From Apodospora peruviana (Eukaryota > Ascomycota > Sordariomycetes > Sordariales > Lasiosphaeriaceae): a stretch of DNA of 64,000 nt. The position numbers and the translations under genes were made by a program. The notes beneath the pieces are model-generated. The model saw only the letters and a program-made list of their open reading frames with translations. It searched no databases and was not told the DNA's origin. Below, one piece after another: positions 1-12,271 of this stretch (its first letter is position 1; the number at the start of each line of letters is the position of its first letter). The stretch covers positions 1,550,001-1,614,000 of the forward strand of contig JAUEDM010000002.1 of NCBI GenBank assembly GCA_033439685.1. The letters are read 5' to 3'.

Positions 1-2
1 CA

Positions 3-380
3 CTGTCATTTTCGACCGGCAGTACCTACCGCCGCGACAGTCTGCCGACGCGGGAGACGCAAATACGGCTGTTCCGCGTGCTGCTGGCGGAGTTTTTGGG
101 TCTGGATGACGTCAGCGACCGCGTGGAGCAGACGGGCGCGCTGCTGGAGCGGTTCGGCGGATGGTTCGACGTGCTCGAGGTGCTGGAGCTGATACCCGAC
201 GGGTGGTCGGTCGATGTTACCGCGGGTTTCCTGATGGCGGCGCTGCGGAGGTTGGTGAGGGAACGGCATGAAAGCATGCTGGCGCGGTCGCTCAGCTCGG
301 GGCAGAATCTGAGGGTTAGGTATGAGGTGATTACGCAGGTTGATGAGAGGGGGCCTACTGTTGATACTGGCGGTGCGTGA
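3..380 (+). CDS. Vps39-domain-2 protein, Vps3/TGFBRAP1-like (3' end only)
   Basis: Only the C-terminal 125 residues are in the window; the reading frame is already open at base 3 and ends at TGA 378-380. The sequence reads as paired helices (GGWFDVLEVLELIPDGWSVD, then FLMAALRRLVRERHESML, then LSSGQNLRVRYEV). This is the pattern of the C-terminal Vps39 domain 2 found in Vps39/Vam6 and in the TGFBRAP1/Vps3 group. Such proteins are subunits of the HOPS or CORVET tethering complexes, which act with Rab GTPases on endosomes and vacuoles. The protein stops soon after this domain without the CxxC pair that follows it in Vam6, so I favour the Vps3/TGFBRAP1-like branch (inference). The upstream part is outside the window, so exon structure and length cannot be judged. 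Confidence 0.7.
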   Translation: MSFSTGSTYRRDSLPTRETQIRLFRVLLAEFLGLDDVSDRVEQTGALLERFGGWFDVLEVLELIPDGWSVDVTAGFLMAALRRLVRERHESMLARSLSSGQNLRVRYEVITQVDERGPTVDTGGA

Positions 381-841
381 GGATCGTGGGAAGGGGCCGT
401 TTTAGTTCTAGTAGTACAGGTTTGATTATCACCTATGACACAACATATACTCAATCATAATCACTCGGAATATGTACTATGAAATGTTTGTTCTATGTCT
501 ACCATTCATGCCTCTATCCCGTGCTTTACCTCTTTCTGGCGTCGTTCCGCAGAGCGTAAAACGAGACAAGATGTCCCCATGGCATATTTCTTGACTTTAA
601 CGTCCCCTCAGATGTGTGTGGCTATACAGCAGATCCGAAAAAGAAAACGGTTCGCAAGCCCAGGTCCCTCAAACAAGGAGTCGTCACTATCGTCGTCATC
701 GTCATGATGGGTGGGCGCCCTTGTAGAACCCATATGAGTACAGCGTCTCGCTGGCAACAATGTGATACTTGGGCAGCGCCTAGAGGTACTTCTTCCCGTA
801 ATCGGAAAGCAAAAAGGCGTTTGTAAAGGAAAAGAAAAAGG

Positions 842-950
842 ATGTGCACCAGGTGGGATTCGAACTCCAACCCTGGCCGTTGGGCTCCTATCCGGTAGAA
901 GGTTAATAAGCTCTGGAAGTGAGACGAAATGACCACTGTGCCAAGTTATC
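842..950 (-). other. tRNA-like sequence (degenerate tRNA or tRNA-derived SINE head)
   Basis: On the minus strand, TGGCACAGTGG (plus bases about 933-943) matches the Pol III A-box consensus closely, and GAGTTCGAATCCC (855-867) matches the B box at 10 of 11 positions. They lie about 75 nt apart, longer than in a class I tRNA without an intron. I could not fold a full cloverleaf: the five bases before TTCGAAT pair poorly with the five after it, and no acceptor stem is evident. A local 5-bp hairpin (CCAAC/GTTGG) sits between the boxes. A tRNA pseudogene or the 5' head of a tRNA-derived SINE fits better than a working tRNA. Confidence 0.35.
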
Positions 951-1878
951 TTGTCGTTTTTCTGATGTGAAAGCGTTAATGTTGAGGAAACCTATAAACC
1001 GCCTGTCAAGCTGAGACGGCGGTGAATTATAACTACATACATGCCTTCTATGTGCAGTGACACCGTAGAAGCGCTTCCAAGTGACCACCTACAGTTTGCT
1101 ACCAATATTTTATGAACCAAGGCAAGCTCACATTCATGCTACTTTCTTTCCTTAGGATGTTTTAACTTCCGATTGTTAAATCCCAAACTGTTAACTGGTT
1201 TCTGATATCATGATAAAAGGAAAAAACGGGGCAGGAGGTTGAAATCCTTTCGGTCTCTTGAAATGATGAGACCTTCGGTAAGAAGAAGTCTGCCCACCTA
1301 CCAAGGTAGGTAGTCACTATAGAAAACATATAAGACAAAACACCACCACGCCGCCCCCCTTGACACTCCCATTTCCTATGAAATTCGTCTGTTGAACCAA
1401 AGCTTACCATTAGTGGATCCATCACTGAGGTGGCTATTTTGTCTACGAAAGAATCGAACATTCATAGTGTGTATCTTTCCGTGCGAATATGAAATCTCGG
1501 ATCAACCAACCGGATATGTTTCTCCGCGCCGTCTGTTCGGATTTCCGATGAGGTCCAGTCACCATATGAACCAAGGTATGGATGATGGTTGTGGCACATA
1601 CGCACCCATGTAAACATTCCTTCTTATGTCCAGTCATCTTCTTCCAACCCATTAGAGGCAAGAACATCGTTTCACGCGATCATATCCTATCCTCGGATTT
1701 CTTTGGTAGATGTTTCGATGTGCGCACAAGGTTTCCAGGGCTACATGTGGCGTATTATTTCCTTCTCGAGCTTTCACTCACATCCCTGGGAGGAGAGCAG
1801 CTTCTCTTTTTCATTATAAGCAGGGAATACAGTCTGCCATTTGCTTGGTTGACCTCGGATTTCGGCGACCCTCAGGTG

Positions 1879-1896
1879 TACGTACCTAGGTACGTA
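1879..1896. repeat. Perfect 18-bp palindrome containing the CCTAGG core
   Basis: TACGTACCTAGGTACGTA reads identically on both strands. It is the longest perfect example of the AGGTACCT/CCTAGG family of palindromic motifs scattered through the intergenic DNA of this window. No gene is nearby. Confidence 0.8.
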
Positions 1897-4800
1897 AATG
1901 GAGGCACATCGTATTAATGAAAGGAAAAAAAAAGGAATGGAAGATGAAGAGATATGGGTGCTGGTCACCGCGATGTGTTTGCCCTCAAATAGGGTTCACC
2001 GGATAACTAATTAATTCAATAGCCGTTTAACAAACGCGGGCAGGTTTAGTGACGACATCACATACAGATGAGTTCAAAGTCATGCGTCTATGTAACCCTC
2101 CGTGAGGCCATTTCCCATGCCTAGAAGGAAAATAGACAATTAAATCACTGTCGAAACCGAAAGCCATACTTGCCTGCCATTCACTTATGAATTTAATTGC
2201 CCGTAGGGCTAGGCCGGTCGGTCTGGTCCCTTCCATGGCAGTTACGTATTATCGACCTTTTTTGATCAATCCATGGCTCTCGCTGTTCTGTGACACTGTT
2301 ACATTAGATACCGAACTCGTAACCCGTATAAGTAACTCATTGTCTGTCAAAGTGTACCGGAAAATGAGGATGACGTGAGATTTAGAGGGACCCAGAACGA
2401 GAAGGAAATGTTTCTTCATCAGGGACAGGGAGGTGGAGAAGGCGAGAGCTACTTGATCAGTAAACAGGATCACCGTCACAGATGCGAGCGGTCGCCTAGG
2501 TTGAATACAGATCGGCCCTGACGGTGTAGACTCCCTCATGAACTTGACTAAAGGATTTAGGGGTAGGTTATGACAACAACCTTCTTTGCGAACCGGGGTT
2601 TTTCCGATATTCACGGAAAGCTCTTGAAGGGGACGGTGATTTCCATTGGTGTGACTTGGAGTTCTTTTGCATACTGGCTCTTCAAACAAGTGTGTATATT
2701 GCCGCATAAGTTGTCCAGAAAGACGAGAGAGGAGGTTGTTAAGCTAAGCTCACAGCAACGCCTCACAAGTGCATGTCCAAGGAAAAGAGGCTTGACGAGC
2801 GGCAACGAGGGCCGTTCTCCCACGCCACGCCAATTGCTAGCACTAGAATACATGCCTTATTCATGCGCTGGTGTATCGACCACCACAAGATTGGAACGAG
2901 CATACATATCAACTTGGTTGCGCAGAGCCCCTTCAGCAGGTACATAGAAAGCTGCTGGTGAGTTCGAGGTCGATTACCTTTACTGACCGTGTCGGTGAAG
3001 AACCATAAGATCTAGCACACAGACACACACCGAAACAGAGGGTATATAAAATAAGACCGAAGACGAGGCGAGGTCGAAAGTGGCACCCCTGGCTAGACTT
3101 TCTGTAACAGGTATCCTCGCAACCTGGATTCGAGGGGGTGATCTGCAGAGCATGGGGCTGACACAACTCCACACCCGAAGATAGATGCGGCCATGATCCA
3201 TTGCTTCTGTGGGATATGAACTTGGCTTTTCGATGAGGTCGCCGCTGTCTGGACTCTGATGGTGAGTGGACCCCCTGTTTGGTCAGGTACTGATCTATGG
3301 ACAACATTCATGAAGTATATCGCAGGTACTCCTTCAAGAATGGAGGTATCCTGTCAAATTTGGGCTACTTCGATGCTGGGTAGACCTTTTGTCGCGCACA
3401 TTTTTACGGGACAGGCAGTGAGAAACAGAGGGAGCATGGGGGTTCCGGAACGTTGGCCGGTGGCGCCGATGACCTGCAGCGCATCCATGGGTTGTGAAGG
3501 CCAATCGAGATCATGGGCGCCTTTTGGCGTTTTTGGCGGACGATGAGTGATGCCGAAAAAAATCCACTTTCCAAAATTCACCATGTGATGGATCCGGGTT
3601 GAAGGTTTGTCGTCCTTCAACAGCCCTGCTCTTCGCTCCTCGTACACGTACCTGTGTCGACCATTGCTGCGACCACCTTTAAAAGAATGTCAGGTTGCAT
3701 TCGCAAGTTCCCAGGATCCATTTGATGAAGATTGTCGTCGAGCCCCTGTCGGTCATCATCAAGGAGCAGAGACGCCTCTTGGGATCTCTGGCTCCAGGCG
3801 AAGCTTTTCTGGTTGTGTGTGTCCGAGCGTAAGGTCCAGATTCGTTGACTTCGAAAGTCATCAACGACGTGAAGAAATCCGGGTCGCGCAGACTGGAGTC
3901 GGACGTCGTTGGCGTCACATTTGGACCCTTGCAGCTGTTCGCTAATTTCCGTACGGCTGGGATTGGCTCCGTCCCGCAAAAAAGGTGGGAAAATGGTCGA
4001 GAGAATCTTCGAACTGTTTTTACAGTCTTGGCTGATGGATGATAGTGGAGAGAGAGGAAGTCGAAACCAACTCCAGCTCTGACTATCGCAAGCAAGGGCA
4101 GGGTGGAAATGCCAATCTTTGAATGCAGAAAACAAAAAAGGGACTTTCGCATGGCAAAAGCAAAGTGAAAACGGCGAGGAGCATGGAGGAGCTTGGCGCC
4201 ATGGCTTCCACGTGTCTCGGCGATCTGGGCTGGCGTTGGTGCAACGGCAAACGCCAAACTCCAACTCCAACAAACTATTCTTGAGCATGATATCGTGTAA
4301 GGTACGCGATGCACGCACCGACGAACCACAATGCGTTTCATGGATGATGCTCGCCTCCAAGAGCTCATCATCAACCTACTTTTAGCATTCATTCGCAGCG
4401 CTTTGGCGAGTCCATTCTGTACTGCCGATCCGACTCACTGCCTTTTTTACACTTGGATAGTGTCGGGCGAAGCCCCGAGACGCAAACTGAATCCGAACAC
4501 TTAGGCGGACAACAACCAGGAGAGACAGGAGACAGGAGTTGCGGCTTGCTGTTGTTATAACGTATGAGAGTGGAAGATGGCTGATGAGAAGAGGCGGCAT
4601 GGCCCGGGCTCTTCAAACGACTTCGACACGCAAAAAACGCGAGGAATCGCGCCGGATATTATACTGATGAAGCCGATTCTTGTTCGCACGTGAAATTCGC
4701 GGTTGTTTGGCGGCGTGTCCCCCATATTTCCCGGCATCCGCATCCCGTCTTTGCGGCTTGGCTGTGCGACCTGCTACCGGCAAACTGCGACTTGAAACCC

Positions 4801-6517
4801 TTCACCTCGAGAAGCCGTCGATAACTGTCGCGAAGGCAATAGCCGTCGTTGAAGGTGAAGCCGTGGGCACTGGAAATAACGGCATATTTTCTGGCCAGAT
4901 CGTTACTGAGGTGTGGTCTGGTGAGTTATGGTTGGTACCTTGAGGGACTGTCAGTTTGCGAGATGTCGTCCACATGTCCGTCGGGGGGTGGGAGACGCAC
5001 CCAAGTGACCAATCCCCAGGCCGGGAATGACCCATGGCTCACTCGCGTTACCATGGATGAATCGATGCCAGTGGGCTAGGATTGGACAGCACACACAATG
5101 GAAAGACCGAAGAGTGTTGTTTCCTCTGCCTCCGCGATGGCGAGTCGTGACAATGAGACAAGGATACTATGTTATCCCTGTCTGCTGTTGGGGGCTTCAT
5201 GGGTTACACTCTCGCCAGGCCAGGGATCCCAGCAAGCCTCAGGCCAGCAGTCCCGCCTGACCCCGCGACAAGCACTCCACCAGGCCGACAGGACTGGGAT
5301 CCGTTCTTGATCTTTATTCTTCCTCCTGTGTCTGTCGCTGACTGCGTCTCTGGATCCTCATCCAGACTGACTTCCATTCGGGTTGTTCACCGACTGTGGT
5401 ATTCGTGATGTCTATCGTCATCTGGGACTGACCGTGCTACAAAAACCATGGCCTTCGAGTTCCATTCGCAGAATACTTTTCAAACATGTTAGCAAACTGA
5501 CCTCTGTAAACGGGGATAGATACATTACACACAGGACAACTCATTGTCCGTCTGTTTGATGATGGGTGCAGCCAATCACCGAGCCGGACATGCTCTGGCT
5601 GCTGGCTCTTAGCCATGTGACTGCTATCCCGCCGTCTCCTATAGGCTCTTTTCCTTGACCCTCCTTGGGCATTTTGCCGTTGGAAGGCATTTTACGGTTC
5701 AAGTGCTTCAGCACTTCAAAAGTGGAAAGTGGTGTAGGTACTGTACATGTCCGTACCTGCCTGCCTCGTGGTGATGGCGAAGTCGACGGACCGCCAGACA
5801 GGATGGTCGCTCCTGCTTCCCCAGAAACACTTGTCATAAATGCGCCTTCCTCATGGTTCGGACATGGATGCACACAACACATACGCTCTTTCCCTCCAAT
5901 CCCAGGTTAGCACTTGGACAGGAGCCGCAGCGGACGGGAACTGCGTCAAGATCTCTTGGACCTTCTGCCACCCCCGACATTTCGCAAAAAAAGAAAACGG
6001 ACACACAATCACCCCCGGCTCAGTTCCAAAATCCATGCATTATCAAGAGCTGGTAGACTTGCTACTTCTGGCTAACCTCCTTCCCATCAGATCGTCTATC
6101 TCTGCCGTTACTTCCATGTGCCGTTCACGCTTCGTAAGGACGATCGATCGCCTTTCCCTTAGGACTACTTTAATCCTATATCTCCTCCCTGTCCCGAGTC
6201 TTGACTTGACGAGTGATCCACCACCTAGGTCCGCGTTGAAGTGCCGGGACCGACACCTTCCTTCAGTCACCTTTCATCCGATCACAGCTGCCGGGCCGAT
6301 AAGACATTGAAGTGCCTTCCACTTGAGCCCCAAAACCCAGGTGACGCCGTCAAACAGTTCCACTCCAAATACCTTTGACCTTCAGGTTTGAATGGCACTC
6401 CGTCGACATTCACTCGAGTCGATATCAGAAACGCGAACTGTCCTCAGGTTATAAACCTGCCTGCCTCCTACTGGCCCTCACTTCGGTTTTGCGTCCTCAG
6501 ACGCCTCTGATTTCGCC

Positions 6518-8154
6518 ATGTCGGCCCCTACTGCGAACCCTGCTCCCAACCAGCCTGCGGACGAGGTCGTGCCCTTCGATGTATTCAGCGTCATTGAGCG
6601 CACAGGCTCGGTGTTTTCCTTGATAGGATGTATCTTCATCATCAGTACCTTCTGCCTCTCCAAGGCCTTCCACAAGCCCATCAACCGGCTAGTGTTTTAC
6701 GCATCTTTTGGCAATCTGATGACCAATGTCGCGACCCTCATAGCACGCTCCTTTATTAAAGACGAGGCGGGAGCGGGCTGTCAATTCCAGGCCTTTCTCA
6801 TCCAAATGTGAGGCGGTATTGAGCTGTATCACTCCTTCGACCCAACTGACACCTAGTTATAGGTTCATGCCCGCAGATGCGTTCTGGACATTGGCCATGG
6901 CAGTCAACGTCTACTTGACCTTCTACTTCAAGTTTGACGCTCAGAGACTGCGAAGAATGGAGATACCGTATATTGTCTGCTGTTATGGTGTCCCGTTCAT
7001 CATTGCGTTGACCTATATCTTTGTCAACACACCGGGCAAAGGCAGGATGTACGGAAACGCAGTTTTATGGTGCTGGATCGACGTGAATTGGGATATCTTC
7101 CGGATTGCCACATTCTACGGCCCCGTCTGGTGGGTAACTCTCATACTCTCAACGATAGACCGACCTCTCACCATCTTACTCTAGGATCGCGATTGTCATC
7201 ACCTTCTTTATCTACACTCGTGCGGGTCGCGAGATCTACAAGAAGCACAGGCAGCTCCGCGATTTCAGCGTTAGTCACCACGAGCCGGAGCCAGCAAGAG
7301 CACATCCTTCCATGGATGATCCGTTTAGCTCGAGCAAGACAACCGAGGTTTTTGTCACGACCGAAGTGGTGGGCAGTGATGGCGCTCTTGGCCGCGGGCC
7401 ACAGGGCGCCGGTAGTGCAGCTGTCGGCTTCCGTCGCGGGTCTACGGCATCCTCGACCTCGCCCAAACCACCCGACAACGCCGCATACTCAGTCACCATC
7501 TCGTCAAACCGCCGCGCCCCAGTGGACCGCCAATCATATGGTGATGTCGGCCTGCCCATCCAGAGCAATACCCCTATCATCGCTCCGCCCATCGCACCCG
7601 TCCGCAGCACCACCGGGGCAACAACAACCGTCAACCCGCTCCGCCGCCGCGCCGCCTTCGAGCAAAATAATGCGACCTGGTCCTATACTAAGTGTTCGCT
7701 CCTCTTCTTCACAGCGATGCTGATAACGTGGCTTCCATCGAGTGCAAATAGAGTTTACTCGATTGTTCACGATCAGTCAACTGTGCTTGCGCTCGAGTAC
7801 ATGAGCGCGCTTGTCCTGCCCCTCCAAGGGTTTTGGAATGCCGTCATTTACATTGTCACGTCCTGGAAAGCGTGCAAGATGCTATTTGATGGTGCCGGCG
7901 ACAGTATTATTGACAGCAAGCAGCGTCGCGGCGGTGGTGGCCCGAAGGTTAACGACCTTGTTGGGGTTAGACCCTTCCAGATGATGACCAGCGGCCGTAA
8001 ACCCACCGGTCCTAGGTCAGGCGAGAAGCCATATGGGTACGAGAGCAGCGAGAGCATGACGGAGCTGGCTAAGAGCCGTCCTAGTACGACTGGCGATCGA
8101 TCCTCACCGGAGAACTCTCCTCGGCAGCTCGAGTACCCTAGGGATCGGTTGTGA
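6518..8154 (+). CDS. cAMP-receptor-like G protein-coupled receptor
   Basis: Three exons: 6518-6807, 6863-7129, 7185-8154; introns 6808-6862 and 7130-7184, both 55 nt. The second uses a GTGGGT donor, chosen because only it restores the frame. The product is 508 aa. Seven hydrophobic segments are visible: about four in exons 1-2, a fifth starting IAIVITFFIYTRAG, a long Ser/Pro-rich third cytoplasmic loop (about residues 208-350), then TM6 at 354-372 and TM7 at 390-412. The FMPADAFWTLAMAVNVYLTF segment is typical of fungal Dictyostelium-cAR-like receptors (the Neurospora gpr-1 to gpr-3 / Aspergillus GprH group). Such receptors are plasma-membrane sensors thought to signal through heterotrimeric G proteins and cAMP; the ligand is unknown. 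The start ATG follows a CGCC context with no upstream in-frame ATG in the exon. Confidence 0.87.
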
Positions 8155-8807
8155 TTCCACTGGAGGAAGGGACAGGATTCTCTTCCCACCACAAGAAGAA
8201 CGAGTTTTCTTTCTTTCCATCTCGTTCTTCTCTATGAAGTACCTAAGAGGTGTCGTATGTACAACAAAATAACATATACCTGATAATTTTCTTTACGGGT
8301 CACTGCGGCTGGCGAGTGGGGTCTGGGCCGGTACTTTTCGAAGCAAAATGGGTCGAATTTGGAGTTCTTATTGATAAGGTTATTGTAATGATGCTGCGTG
8401 CATTTACTTCATCGGCGGGAATGTGTAAGGTATGTACCAAAGTATGCAAGGCGAAGCGAGCTAGACCGGGATATCACACATTTTCTCGGGTTCCAAGGGA
8501 GGCAAGAAAAAATAGGGGTTGGGTCGGTTTGGGAACCAATGTGATCGGAAATTTGCTCGAAGTGAGGTTGAAACTTAGATAGCGTATCTATCTAGCTTCA
8601 ATCACAGAATGCGATATTTTCCTCTGCTGGTCCATTTTTATGATCGCGTCATTCTTCGAGAAGAGACAGGTTGTGGTTGTTCTGTGCCTCTTTGCTTGCG
8701 CTTGCAAATATACCCCTTTTCAGCCCTACCTTCTTACAATGCTGATCTTTATCGTAAGTACCTTATGAGTTGTTGCGTTGCACCACTCATTCTGTGCCTC
8801 TCTGCTT

Positions 8808-8835
8808 TACCCACCTAGCAGTTTCTAGGTGGGTA
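8808..8835. repeat. Short hairpin with 11-bp perfect arms
   Basis: TACCCACCTAG at 8808-8818 is the exact reverse complement of CTAGGTGGGTA at 8825-8835, with a 6-base loop. It lies about 650 bp downstream of the GPCR stop codon. It is a variant of the dispersed AGGTACCT-type palindrome rather than an obvious fungal terminator. Confidence 0.75.
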
Positions 8836-9982
8836 TGTGTCGTTGTTCGTCAAGCTGTGCTTGTATGGCACAGTAGTGGACGATGGACAGACGGGAGAAC
8901 CGGCGGTGTCTTTGTCGTAACCTAAGGTACCTTGGTAAGGTAAGGTAGATACCCAGGGTAGGGGACGAGCAAAAGATTCATGTGCCACATAGTCGCTTTC
9001 CGTCAATACCGGTGTAGAAAAGCTTGGCTCTGGGTTGTCTTTCCATGAATGTATCGATCTTTGCGAGAATGGCTTAACTATACGGACCGAATCTATGTAC
9101 CCGTTCTGTTGTTTAGTGGCGAACCGGGTATTGATTGGTGGTCTTCCGGGCTGTCTGCCGTTGAAAGAAGGTGAATAGGGGTTGGTTGGCTGGCATAGCG
9201 AGGTAAGGGGCTTTCACCGAGTACACCAGCGTTGACTGCACTTCCGCACCTATCCAATCAATGAGTTTCAAACGTAGCTATATAACCATGGCACTTACGG
9301 ATTTATCGGTAAAACAAGGAAAACAAAGCCAGATGAGTTGGATTGGTCAGTGTAATGAAGCTGCTGATAAGTTCTCATTTGCAGGAGCTACACGACAGCC
9401 ATGTTCTTTCTCTGAGGAAGAACACCAACACAACGACGACTTGAATTACAATGACATAAACGAAGTACCAGGAATTTACACAGTTTGCACATCATGTTTT
9501 CTTTTGTCTTTTCAGCCACTTTTGCTGAAGTACCGTGTAGGTGGCTTGGCTTCTTCAGGTTGGTTGATCGTCAATTACCCCGGCGACCTGATCTGTTACA
9601 GAACCACGGCTCTCCCTCTCTCTCTCTCTCACTGGCTATCTTCTCTCTCGCCTTGTGTGTTAGGCGGAATCTTCCTTATTACCCAGATCTACTTACTTTT
9701 CGATTCAATTCTCATCGGCCTTGATTCACTTTGTGTTCGGGCCGAGCGGCTCGATAATACTTACCTAGGTGCGATCTTGGGTTTGCCCCCTTTTCTTTCA
9801 CGTCGCCTTTCTGTTAATTGCGTTCCAGTTTGTCGTGGTGAAGTGTCAATCTCAGAATAAACCAACAAATATGTAAGACTACTGGGGAAAAAAGAAGAGT
9901 GACCAAGGTAGTCAATATCGGCAGAGTTAGTGTGTTGAAAGAAAGACGACAGCCGAGACTCGGTAAGAACAAGCTTGATTGA

Positions 9983-10012
9983 GGTGTGTGTATGTGTATG
10001 TGTATGTGTGTG
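9983..10012. repeat. TG/TATG simple repeat
   Basis: A short microsatellite of alternating TG and TATG units in intergenic DNA, with no associated gene. Confidence 0.8.
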
Positions 10013-11317
10013 CTGCTATGTGGTGTCGGAAGTAGGTCAAACGTCGCTTAGCATCGACTCGAAATAAATTCATCCGAGCGAGCAGCCAGGAGTTATTACG
10101 GTGGTGGTACCACCTACCTAGGCTTGCCCAGCTAACTTCATACACATTACTACCCACATTGACAATGATATCCAAAGCGATGACATGATCGTGATCAACG
10201 CTGGTTGTTGATGATGCTCTGTCGCACATCGCCCCCAAACCTACCTGCACATACGTCCTCGGTTATTACCTACCTCCTTTAGCCGCTCATCCGACCAAAT
10301 TCTTCAAATCTCGGGAATGCACTCTTTCTTTTCTGCTGTGTAGATAGATGTCTCTAGAAGCCCGATTCAGGGGCAAGCCTGCATCAGTGAAATATAAAAT
10401 AGATGGGCTGGTCCTCTTCGTCTGGCCGTGCTGTGTTTGGACGAGAGGGAAATTCCCGGCGAAATGGTTCGTCTGTTATTCTATCGCGTGTCGACCTACA
10501 TCAGGTACCTAAGTAATGTATGTATGTGTATGTTGGTCATCGTACATGCATAGGCTGAATTGGCTGGTTGAACATGACGGCGCCAATTTCGGCCATGTAT
10601 CTGGGAGTGCTGCAGCCTCCAGAACCGGTATCTCTGTCGGTGAGGGTAGTAAGGTTGGTAAGTGTTTTTGAAAATTAAAATTAAAAATGAGGGAAGTGAG
10701 TTGAAAGGAGAAGAAAGGTATTGAGAAGGTTTGCTACCAGTAAGTGTAGACTTGACGAGACGCCCATGGTAGCTTGCAGATCTGAGTGAAAGCCAGCAGC
10801 AGATGATGGTAGGAGGGTTTTCCAGTGGCAGTTAAACGCAGGACTGGAAGTGTCTGTTCACAGACCGTCAACTTCTTTTTCTCTCATCAACCGTTTTCAT
10901 CCGTCTGCAACCGTAACGGAGCAGAAGCAGAAAACGGTTCTCCCGAAAAACGTCCGGGTCCGGCTGGGGGCGAACCGCTGGAATACATATTAGAAGCGAA
11001 AAGTTCTCGACTTTTTCCATTCCGTCGGTCCCCCTTTCCCGGTTTCCGCTCCTCACTTGTTTGGTGCCGTTGAACGTGCCATTGCATGTGGCGACAGTGG
11101 GTATGTAACAGCGAACCGGAAGCAGCAACACAGACATTCATTCTCTTCCATTCACGGACCCGTATGTTATCTAGCTGCGAGACGGCACGGCGTGAGTGCC
11201 TTCTTTACAATCTGAAATAGGAAAGAAGGTGTAAAGTAGCTCGACTGAAGTAAGTACCTTACCTGTCGACCAGGAGTACGATAACCTAAGGCATCTATCT
11301 ACGGAGTAGGCTTCCCC

Positions 11318-11347
11318 AAATAAAAATAAAAATAAAAATAAAAATAG
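11318..11347. repeat. AAAAT pentanucleotide microsatellite
   Basis: About five to six tandem AAAAT/AAATA units in intergenic DNA, directly after a TACGGAGTA motif at 11300-11308. Confidence 0.85.
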
Positions 11348-12271
11348 GATAAAAAGGGAAGATGAAAATCGCCCGACTTTCTATCCAGATTTCAATTGGA
11401 TATACGGAATACCGGTAAGAGAACCCCCCAAAAAAGCGAATGACCTCCTTTGTCTGTTCCCCAGCTTCCAGGGAGATGTAGGTGGGCCCACTATAAGCTA
11501 GGTACCCCCTGAACGACAAGAGGCTGGTTGGTTGTCCCGCCTACACTTACCCCTTTTCGCCCAAAACAAAATTACCTACGGAGCATTATCTTGACTTAGA
11601 TCACCAGCTTCATGTACCAAACAGTGAGTAGGTGATAGAATTTCGGCAAGAGTAGTAAATAGCTGCCTAACCTTGGGTATACACGAGTAAATGGGATACC
11701 CTGAGGTGATATGATGGTAGCCTAATCGATACCCTATGTTCTCCTTGAACAATGGACATCAAGCCGACTTTCTACTACCTAAGATTTGCAGGAGCTAATA
11801 AAAACAAAACGAGGTCCCTGTTCCCACTTCAGTTTCCCGCGCAAAGGGACGTCCCACTCAGTTCCTCTCCACTTGAAAAATCCCTTATCTCCCCATGTCG
11901 TTATGTAATCGTTGGTTGGCATTAACCATCTTACACACAACCCGTCATTTATATGTATCCGTATACACCATCATTATCGAAGTTTGAATCCCAAAACCTC
12001 AGCTATCGCCGAATCCAGGAAACCATGTCCAATGAACAAGACTTCGATAGAGAAAAGAAAGGAGAGCCCTCCTAGCTCCAAATAATCATAATCGAGAGTG
12101 GGTATTCTGTATGTGTACTGCACCAACAAAGAAAACCTGGAAAATCGAAAAAGAACAGGAGGAGGAAATAGGGAAAAGCCATGAAAAATGAAAACCAGCC
12201 CATAGAAGACATCCAGTCGTCGAACATCCATGCCGACAGAGGTGTGGTAGACTTGGTTCGAAAACGATACG

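Larger units (their letters stand above)
381..6517. other. Intergenic region, about 6.1 kb, no supportable protein gene
   Basis: No reading frame here shows a recognisable domain, a clean ATG context and a consistent intron pattern. The longer frames (for example 3617-4360 on the minus strand) open at TTG or GTG and overlap equally long frames in other phases, as expected by chance in GC-rich DNA. The stretch holds the tRNA-like sequence at 842-950, a 1291-1312 palindromic motif and an 18-bp perfect palindrome at 1879-1896. The last few hundred bases should contain the promoter and 5' leader of the GPCR gene. Confidence 0.6.
8155..12271. other. Intergenic region, about 4.1 kb, no supportable gene
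   Basis: This stretch lies between the 3' end of the GPCR gene and the 3' end of the minus-strand SAM-binding gene, so it mainly holds two downstream regions. Only short or chance frames are present. It carries simple repeats (TG-rich at 9983-10012, AAAAT units at 11318-11347), an 11-bp hairpin at 8808-8835, and several CTAAGGTACCTT-like motifs (8925-8950, 10504-10512). I see no RNA gene. Confidence 0.6.

Noticed and set aside
3617..4360. Two long overlapping minus-strand frames (247 and 237 aa)
   Set aside because: The longer opens at a TTG, neither shows a domain or fungal-type intron signals, and long frames in two phases over the same DNA suggest chance.
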